Shown here: in pieces, positions 57,388 through 64,000 of the stretch | Position numbering within the stretch: position 1 is the first letter of the stretch | Layout: each line of letters starts with the position of its first letter | Assembly: GCF_000203815.1 (NCBI RefSeq) | Contig: NW_004457708.1 | Span: forward strand, 744,001-808,000 | DNA from: Cavenderia fasciculata | Taxonomy: Eukaryota > Evosea > Eumycetozoa > Acytosteliales > Cavenderiaceae | Direction: 5' to 3' | Length of the DNA stretch: 64,000 nt | The notes under the pieces: model-generated | The model's database searches: none | What the model saw: the letters and a program-made list of their open reading frames with translations, nothing else | Told to the model about the DNA's origin: nothing | Translations under genes and position numbers: made by a program

Positions 57388-57851
57388 GGCGACGAGAAGT
57401 AAAATGTTGTATTTCATTCGAGTGATAGAGGAGTAGTAATACAAATACAGACCCAATGAAACGCAACATTTTACTTCTCGTGAACATGACTTTGATGAGT
57501 TGGTCGGCTATCTTGATGAGTGCACAAGAGGTACTGTTTGTGTGGGTGCAGAGGAAGCTGTATTGTTTGAGCATAGTTTCATACACCATTAACAAGTCTA
57601 CTACTCGAACCGTTGTTTTGAACAGAGCCAAATTGGAATCGCAATTAAAACCTCGGGTCGAGGCTATCAAAACAGACAAGTTTGATGATCTATTTGCAAG
57701 AGATGCTTTATGCATATCTTGCGATAGGAATGTGACAACTTCATCCACCTTATGGCTGAATATGGTTGGCAATATCATTTTGTTGAAACGATGCGAAATT
57801 CCTACTTTGGTTGAATCAGATGCTAAATATATATATAATGCTATATATTAG
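57388..57851. repeat. Dispersed repeat with inverted arms, copy 2, with decayed coding
   Basis: GAGAAGTAAAATGTTG near 57390 and its inverted copy CAACATTTTACTTCTC near 57465-57480 flank a short loop region; arms match those at 50.9 kb. Downstream (57485-57850) protein-like stretches occur on the plus strand in more than one frame, so any gene here is broken. Family not recognised. The whole block sits between module 2 and ankyrin copy B. Confidence 0.6.
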
Positions 57852-57931
57852 TTTCATGATAACAAGTGAAAGAGAACAAAGTGATGGTCTTTGAAACAAA
57901 AATTAATTTTTTTTATTTCTTTACAAATAAG

Positions 57932-60299
57932 ATGACAGAAAGAGATATAGCATCATTATTCAGTGTATTTAGATCACTGTATCTCAGACAAGAGATATTC
58001 AATCATGTTGAGGAGATAACCAAATTAAAAGGGCCGGGTTGGAGAAATAGAATAACAAGAAAAGGAAAGGATATTGTAAAGTTGGCACATCTTGCAATGA
58101 TATCACAGTATGCAATGCCATGGGAGTTTATCAAACATTATCTGCCACCTAGAGAAGAGGTATTGTTAAAGAGAAGAGTGAATGAAATCACTCTCTATTG
58201 TTCACATCCCAATGCAACATTGGATACACTATTACATCTATTGAAATGGTCTGGTGATTATAATCCTACACTTGTTGAAGGTCAAAAAGTAAACATTGAA
58301 AAGATAATAAGAAATGGAAAACAAGATATATTTGAGTTCTTTGTCAACAACTACCCAACCACCATTGATTACAAACTATCTAGACAATGGGCTGCTCAAA
58401 GTGGACATTTATCGATTCTCGAGTATATAGACTCTTCTCCTCCTTCTGCGCAAGTACAGTTTGACAATATTACCAACTTGGATTTTCTGGCAACAAATGG
58501 ACATTTACATGTTTTAGAGTACTTGCACAATCGTGGTGAATGCATATTTATAAAAGAAAACAATGCAATAGATAATGCTTCACGTGCATCTCAATTGGAG
58601 ATTGTAAAGGTATGTAATTAATAACAGATAGATAGATCAATCAACAATAGCCTGTATTATTTCTTACTCACCACCATCACCATTATTCAAATCAAATTAT
58701 TTAGTTTCTTCATTACAATACAACTGAGGGATGTTCGACTGATTCAATGGGATCAGCCATTTTAAATGGAGATATTGAATTATTAAAGGTTTGTATTTGT
58801 CTCTCTCTCCTCTCTCTCTTTTATTCAATCACGATGATCTAATTATTATTATTAGTTTCTTCATTTTAATAGAACTGAAATAAGTCCAGACCCCAATGAA
58901 ATCGATATGGCATCAGAGTGTGGTCACCTTGATATTGTTAAAGTATGAACACTTTATATGACACTTTATCCAAGAATGAATCAACCAAACTAAACAATTT
59001 ATTCATCTAGTTTCTACATGAACATAGAAGTGGAGGATGCACAAAAAGAGCTATGGATAAAGCAGCACAGAATGGATTCTATTCAGTTGTGGAATGGTTA
59101 CACCAAAATAGAAGTGAAGGATGCACAACTAGAGCCATGGATATGACAAATAGCTTTGAAATCATTAAATTCCTTCATAATAATCGGTCAGAGGGATGCA
59201 CAACAAAGGCGATGGAAATTGCAGCGTGGCATGGGAATTTGGATACAATAATATTCCTTCATCAAAATAGAACCGAGGGATGTTCAACAAGAGCCATTAA
59301 ATCGGCAGCAGAACAAAACAACATGAATATAGTAAAGGTATAGTATAGTGTAGTGTATAATATCAGCTACTAACTATAAATTATTAATCATTTTTCATTC
59401 TTTTTTATTTAAATAGTTTCTTTATGAGAATAGGACAGAAGGATGTGATACCAATATTATAGATGAACTTTGTTTCAATGATAGTATTGATTTGGATATA
59501 ATAATATTTATACATGAAAAGCTCAACAAACAATGTACTGCCAAAGGATTGAAACGTGCAGTAAAGAATGGTAGGTTAGATATCATTCAATATCTCTCAA
59601 AACAATCATATCAATCTCCTGCTTTATGGAAACAAAAATTAATCGACATGGCAATCAATAGAGGTGATTTAAATATTGTCAAGGTATTTATTTATTTTAA
59701 TTATTTATTTTAAAATAGATTTATCGTTCACTCATCTAATTAACAATGATAATATCTTCTCCACCAAAATAGTTTATACTTGATACCCAACCACATCTCA
59801 ACGCCGAGGTTGGAATCGATATTGCATCTGCTAGAGGACACTTTCATATTGTTCAATATCTTCACAACCATCGCACAGAAGGATGCACTACCAATGCCAT
59901 TGATAAAGCTGCTAGATATAATCATTTTGAAATTTTAAAGGTAAAATTAATTTATATTAAGACTGAACAAAGTTTTATTTACTATTATTACTTTTTACTT
60001 TATAGTTTTTACATTTCAATCGAACAGAAGGATGTACAAAAGTGGCTATGGATCAGGCTGCTCGAGCGGGATATCTGGAAATAGTAGAGTTTCTTCATAA
60101 ACACAGAACTGAGGGATGCTCTGAATGGGGTGTTCACCATGCTACACCTTCTTTCAACCCCAATTACAATGTTGTAAAATACCTATTGGATAACAAACTT
60201 GTACCCAAACATTTAATCAAACGCGATCAAGTCAATCCAATATGCTTTGAAGTTGTCGAACTTGTAAATCAATATTTGGATAATGATGAAAATCAATAA
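57932..60299 (+). CDS. Multi-exon ankyrin-repeat protein, copy B
   Basis: Seven exons, 57932-58609, 58705-58788, 58856-58942, 59011-59337, 59417-59683, 59773-59940 and 60006-60299, all in phase 0, give 634 residues. Start chosen at ATG 57932 (MTERDIASLFSVFRSLYLRQ), which fits the cap better than the open upstream codons. The exon layout equals that of copy A. Over about 200 bp of exon 1 (58090-58305, matching 53790-54005) I see no difference from copy A, while introns and later exons differ, which suggests gene conversion. Repeats again follow FLHxxRTEGCTxxAMDxAA. Exon 3 has 29 codons here (FLHFNRTEISPDPNEIDMA...), one more than in copy A. Confidence 0.88.
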
Positions 60300-60384
60300 A
60301 TTAAATGAAATGTAGGTAGGTAACTATTTGATTATCAATTATTTATTTTGATAAAAGTTTGGTTGGACACAATGATATTGATAT

Positions 60385-60718
60385 TTAACAACAGTCAGCA
60401 CCACGATTACCACGACCAATATTAATATCAATATCAATATCGATATCAATATTATTACCACGATTGCGACGACCACCACAACATCCTCTACCTGCAATCA
60501 TCGATTCACCAACTGTTGCTGACACATTGGACGATTGGTAAGATGAATTTTGGATAGCATGACCAGAGACTGCTGAAAGTTGGGATAGATTCTCTAAAGA
60601 GAAATTAAAACAAGAAGAGATTTAAATGGAAGAGAATTGGAAATTGGAATGTTAGAATTATACAGATATCTATGGATCGATGGATGACAATGATTTTCGA
60701 CAACATACTGAATAACAT
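60385..60718 (-). CDS. HssA-like small protein, minus-type, copy 3
   Basis: Coding exons 60718-60709 (10 nt) and 60593-60385 make 72 residues, ending GRGNRGADCC like copy 2 but with SMIAGRGCC like copy 1. The stop lies 85 bp past the ankyrin B stop on the opposite strand. The intron has lost a short stretch present in the other copies. Confidence 0.75.
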
Positions 60719-61082
60719 TTTGTTTGTTGGTATTTAATTGAAAGTAAATAGAATGATTTATTTGAATTAATTAATATTGTTAATTTAATGAATTGAATAC
60801 TCTTTAGTGTCATTATTTATAGTTTTAGCAACCAACAATAATTACTCCTAAAATCAAATCAAAATCCCAAACAATATTAAATATTCCTATTTTAGAATTG
60901 GGGGGTGTATTAGTAATCATTTTAGAATAATACTTTAGGATTTTTGATTGATTTTAACAACCGTTTTACATCATTTACAAACTAATAAATACTCTACTTT
61001 TTAAACTATTTTAATTCATCAAATCAAACATATACAAATATTATTATCAACTACCAAAAACAATTATCCTTTCAATTCTAAA
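60719..61082. promoter_or_regulatory. Conserved divergent promoter region, module 3
   Basis: 364 bp between divergent starts; the block at about 60905-60990 matches modules 1 and 2 almost base for base. Confidence 0.6.
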
Positions 61083-61410
61083 ATGATCTTTAGTATGTAT
61101 ACAATTATAAATAATTAAACATATTTAATATATTCACAGTTATTTACCAACCATCTATCTTTCTTTCTCTTATTCCATTTCTTTTCTCTCTTTAGAAAAC
61201 CTATCCAAACTATCACCAATTACCAATCATGGAGCCAATCAAAATGTAACAGTCCAAAGTTATTCAGATGTATCAAGTGATTCTGTTAATTCCATTGCTT
61301 GTAGACGTCGTCGTGGATGTTGTGGTGCCAACAACATTGATATCGATATCGATATTGATATTTGTATCGACAATGGTTTTGGTGGTCGTCGTGGTGCTCA
61401 ATGGTGGTAA
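61083..61410 (+). CDS. HssA-like small protein, plus-type, copy 3
   Basis: Coding exons 61083-61092 (10 nt) and 61196-61410 make 74 residues, the same protein as copy 1 by my reading. GTATGT donor, TTTAG acceptor. It is the last element of the tandem array before the heat-shock genes. Confidence 0.75.
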
Positions 61411-61615
61411 CTATACCATTCACCATACATCATGAATGATGAATAATAGATAATAAACTATTATTCTCAATTTCTTGTTCTCAAGAATTGGATGTTTAAA
61501 AAAGTTATTATAGTTCAAATTGGAACAAGTTGTATAGTTTTTATTTATTTTTGCAACATAATTATTTACAAATATTATATTTACAGCTATTTAGAGAATG
61601 ATTAATTGAATATAT

Positions 61616-62317
61616 TTAGTGAATATTAATTTTAATATGTTTTGGTGGAAGTTGTTTCTTCTTTGGAACAGTGATTTGTAAAACACCATCAGTATGTTTG
61701 GCTGTGATTAATTCCAGTTCGAGGTTATCGGTCAATTCAAATGATCTACTAAACTTTCCATAACTAATCTCTCTACGATGGTATTGTGTTGTTGATTTTG
61801 ATTCTTTCTTTTCACTATTATTATTATTGGTAACTGGAATTGATTTACTTGAATTATTGTTATTATTATTGGAATCGGTTGATGGTGATGGTGATGCTTT
61901 GTTTGATGATGGTGTCAAATCTTCAAAATCTTCTTCGACTGTTGGTAATTCGACATCATTGTCTGATGAATTATTGGCTACTGGAATTGATGGTGAAGAT
62001 GGAGTGGATTCCAATGTTTCATAAACAACTTGCTTCTTGTCACCAGAGATGGTTAAAACATCCCTTTCAATATTTAAATTGATATCTTCCTTTTTGACAC
62101 CTGCCAATTCAGCATTGATAATGAATTCAGTCTCTGTCTCGGCAATCTCGATTCTTGGTGACCATGACGATGGAGTTGGTGTTTGTTGACTCTTTCTTTG
62201 ACAATGTGATTGTTGTGCTCCAGTAGTAGTTGATTGTCTACTACACGATCTTGATGATGGTGAGGATGATGATTGAGAATCACCGAAAATGAATGGATAA
62301 ATGTATTGGTATTCCAT
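61616..62317 (-). CDS. Small heat-shock protein (HSP20/alpha-crystallin) with split domain
   Basis: Predicted ATP-independent chaperone. Single exon, 233 residues from the ATG at 62317. The alpha-crystallin domain starts at WSPRIEIAETETEFIINAEL, AGVKKEDINLNIERDVLTIS and ends with REISYGKFSRSFELTDNLEL and HTDGVLQITVPKKK. Between the two halves lies a hydrophilic insert of about 90 residues rich in Ser, Asn and Glu, as in known dictyostelid HspG-type proteins. The G-x-L motif (DGVLQI) is intact. The N-terminal region is Ser/Gln-rich and starts YQYIYPFIFGD. A second, damaged sHSP gene follows upstream in the same direction. Confidence 0.92.
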   Translation of the reverse strand: MEYQYIYPFIFGDSQSSSSPSSRSCSRQSTTTGAQQSHCQRKSQQTPTPSSWSPRIEIAETETEFIINAELAGVKKEDINLNIERDVLTISGDKKQVVYETLESTPSSPSIPVANNSSDNDVELPTVEEDFEDLTPSSNKASPSPSTDSNNNNNNSSKSIPVTNNNNSEKKESKSTTQYHRREISYGKFSRSFELTDNLELELITAKHTDGVLQITVPKKKQLPPKHIKINIH

Positions 62318-62681
62318 GATTATTTATATTATTAATTAATTTGTTAGATATTTAAAATAGTTAAAAATATTATTATTTAATTGATGTTGTATTTAATTGT
62401 ATTTGAATTGAATGATATTGAAATAATCAACAATTGTCTACTATTTATATTGATCGAATAATTTTAGATTAATTTAAAAAAAGTAAATATTAACGTCGAA
62501 TGGTTGGGAAATATTAAATTTGGATGAAAAGTAGTAAAAAATTAGATGAAAACTCGTTTTTCTCATCGAGAATTGTAATTTTTTGGATTCCACAATTCTA
62601 CACATAAACAATGCATGTCATAATATTCCGTGTAGAGTCATTGAATATTCTATGAATATTAAAAAGAAGATTGATTCTATT
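62318..62681. other. Spacer between the two sHSP genes
   Basis: About 364 bp, AT-rich. The paired GAATATTC-type elements near 62615-62650 (ATAATATTCCG, GAATATTCTATGAATATT) could serve as heat-shock elements (nGAAn/nTTCn) but this is a guess. No gene is seen. Confidence 0.4.
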
Positions 62682-62920
62682 CTATTTAATTTTAATTTGT
62701 TTGGGAGGTGGAGGTGTTTTCTTTGGAATTGTTATTTGTAAAATACCATCATTAAATTTGGCTGATATATCTTCCAAGTCTAAATTCTCTATCAGTTTTA
62801 ATGATCTACTAAATTGACCATATATTATTTCTCGATGATGATATTTTCCAGGTTCTCCAGAATTCTTTTCTTTTTCATTAATTAATAAAAAAGAATTACA
62901 ATCACTATTTTTACTTGTAC

Positions 62921-62961
<41 letters not shown>

Positions 62962-63682
62962 GATTGAATGATTGGTTGTTTTAAAATAGGAGCAGTAGGA
63001 GGAGGAGGAGGAGGAATAGCAGAAGACTTTAAATCTTTGGGATCTGAAGATGATTTATCAACTTTTGATTTTGTAACAGATGGAGGAGAAGGGACAATAA
63101 ATGGTATGGTGGAAAGAGATAAAGGAGGTTGTGAAGATATATTTGGAGGATAATCCAAAAAATCTTTCCTAAAACCTGTAATAATCAGGAATCCCATTTC
63201 AATGTTATCAAATTGATATTCTCTTTTTTAACACCTGGAAGTTCTACATTGAGAATAAATAATGAATTTAATTCTACAAGATCTACTCTTGGCGTCCAAA
63301 TGGGGAAAGTATCCTTGATACCGTGTCCATATGGCGACGTTGAAATGACATGATCATTGATACTATTATTATTACTATGTTGTATAGGAGTGGTTTGACA
63401 AGAGTTATATTGGTATGTTTGGTTTCTTGGTACTTGAACAAAATTATGTAATGTATGGTAGGGATCATAAGGAGATGGAGATTGAGAAGGAGAAATTGGA
63501 GGAGGAGGATGAGGATAATAAGGGTGAGGAAGAGTAGATGTAGAAGGAGAAGTATGATGGAGAGGAGGAGGAGGAATAGGATTGGGATTTGGAGTAATAT
63601 ATTCTGAATATTTAAATCTTTTAGTTGAAGGATTGGTATTGGTATTGGCACTATTATCTACCGATGTTGTTTCAAATGAATC

Positions 63683-63732
<50 letters not shown>

Positions 63733-64000
63733 GAACAGGATCATTTTTAATCCATTTTGGCAACTCTGATTTAGCAATCATATGTTTGATTTTCGTTACT
63801 AGTTGGTCTATTGTCAATTCAGTAAAGTAGCTATTCTGTTGAATTTGTGTAGCCAATTGACTAATTGATATTGGTTTACCAGCATTTGCTTCTATTCAAT
63901 TAAAAAAATATATTAGAAAGATTAAGATTATCATTTTTGGGAGAGAGAGATAATAGGCAATAGTACTGTACATTTATATACATACTCTTTATTTTCTTTA
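62682..64000 (-). pseudogene. Second small heat-shock protein gene, frameshifted, 5' end outside window
   Basis: Host sHSP copy. Two overlapping frames, 63856-63185 and 63197-62682, carry the two halves of one alpha-crystallin domain: WTPRVDLVELNSLFILNVEL, PGVKKENINL on one, and LIITG, REIIYGQFSRSLKLIENLDL, DGILQITIPKK on the other. The frame changes once, near 63190-63200, by what looks like one missing base; no intron fits because the conserved block would be removed. Either a pseudogene or a sequence error. Upstream the frame stays open past 63856 to an acceptor near 63892 and a GTATGT donor at 63985, so another exon enters from the right edge. A Gln run and a Pro-rich region precede the domain, and the N-terminal part (KPISISQLATQIQQ) is not a standard sHSP sequence. 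Confidence 0.65.

Noticed and set aside
57278-57778. Minus-strand frame of 166 codons
   Set aside because: It starts within the dispersed repeat, ends in Gln/Lys/Tyr low complexity and has no relation to known families; antisense of the decayed repeat is the simpler reading.

Overview
This 64 kb window looks like nuclear DNA of a dictyostelid social amoeba. The evidence is AT-rich intergenic DNA, short AT-rich introns (GTATGT/GTAAGT donors, TTTAG acceptors), long Gln/Asn/Ser/Thr runs inside proteins, and families typical of dictyostelids: F-box/FNIP-repeat proteins, LRR-TIG-EGF surface proteins, GATA factors, ankyrin proteins with an RTEGCT-type repeat, and HssA-like small proteins. Codon use is less extreme than in D. 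discoideum and intergenic regions are longer, so another genus (for example Cavenderia or Heterostelium) seems likelier; the sequence alone does not settle the species.

Left part (1-9 kb): two GATA zinc-finger genes in tandem, separated by 4.6 kb of non-coding DNA that holds decayed coding sequence and microsatellites. 9-24 kb: an unknown protein, a probable mitochondrial DEAD-box helicase, a 10-exon LRR/TIG/EGF transmembrane protein, a divergent pair of ER quality-control genes (EMC10 and OS-9/MRH lectin), an FNIP-repeat protein, a class 3 lipase and a secreted protein. 24-50 kb: LRR and ankyrin proteins, V-ATPase subunit E with an ATG-only first exon, an F-box protein, an Atg18/WIPI PROPPIN, a secreted beta-rich protein, a small Cys-rich secreted protein, Trm1, PTAR1, an FMN reductase, folliculin-interacting protein, and an acetyltransferase/condensation-fold enzyme.

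Right part (47.9-61.4 kb): the most unusual region. A module of one multi-exon ankyrin gene followed by a divergent pair of tiny genes (71-74 codons, each with a 10-nt first coding exon) occurs three times in tandem. In the first module the ankyrin gene is reduced to a head-to-tail relic, and another decayed ankyrin copy lies on the minus strand. The six small proteins share an N-terminal M-x-x-K-N-L-S start, an Arg/Cys/Gly patch and an alternating Ile-Asp core, and resemble the HssA/B (hssA/2C/7E) small proteins. The window ends with two small heat-shock protein genes in tandem; the second has a frameshift and runs off the right edge.

Most genes are independent housekeeping or developmental loci. 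Linkage that may matter: EMC10 with OS-9 (shared 168-bp promoter region) and the three ankyrin/small-protein modules. Exon borders were worked out by hand from reading-frame continuity and splice consensus; no search or alignment was run.
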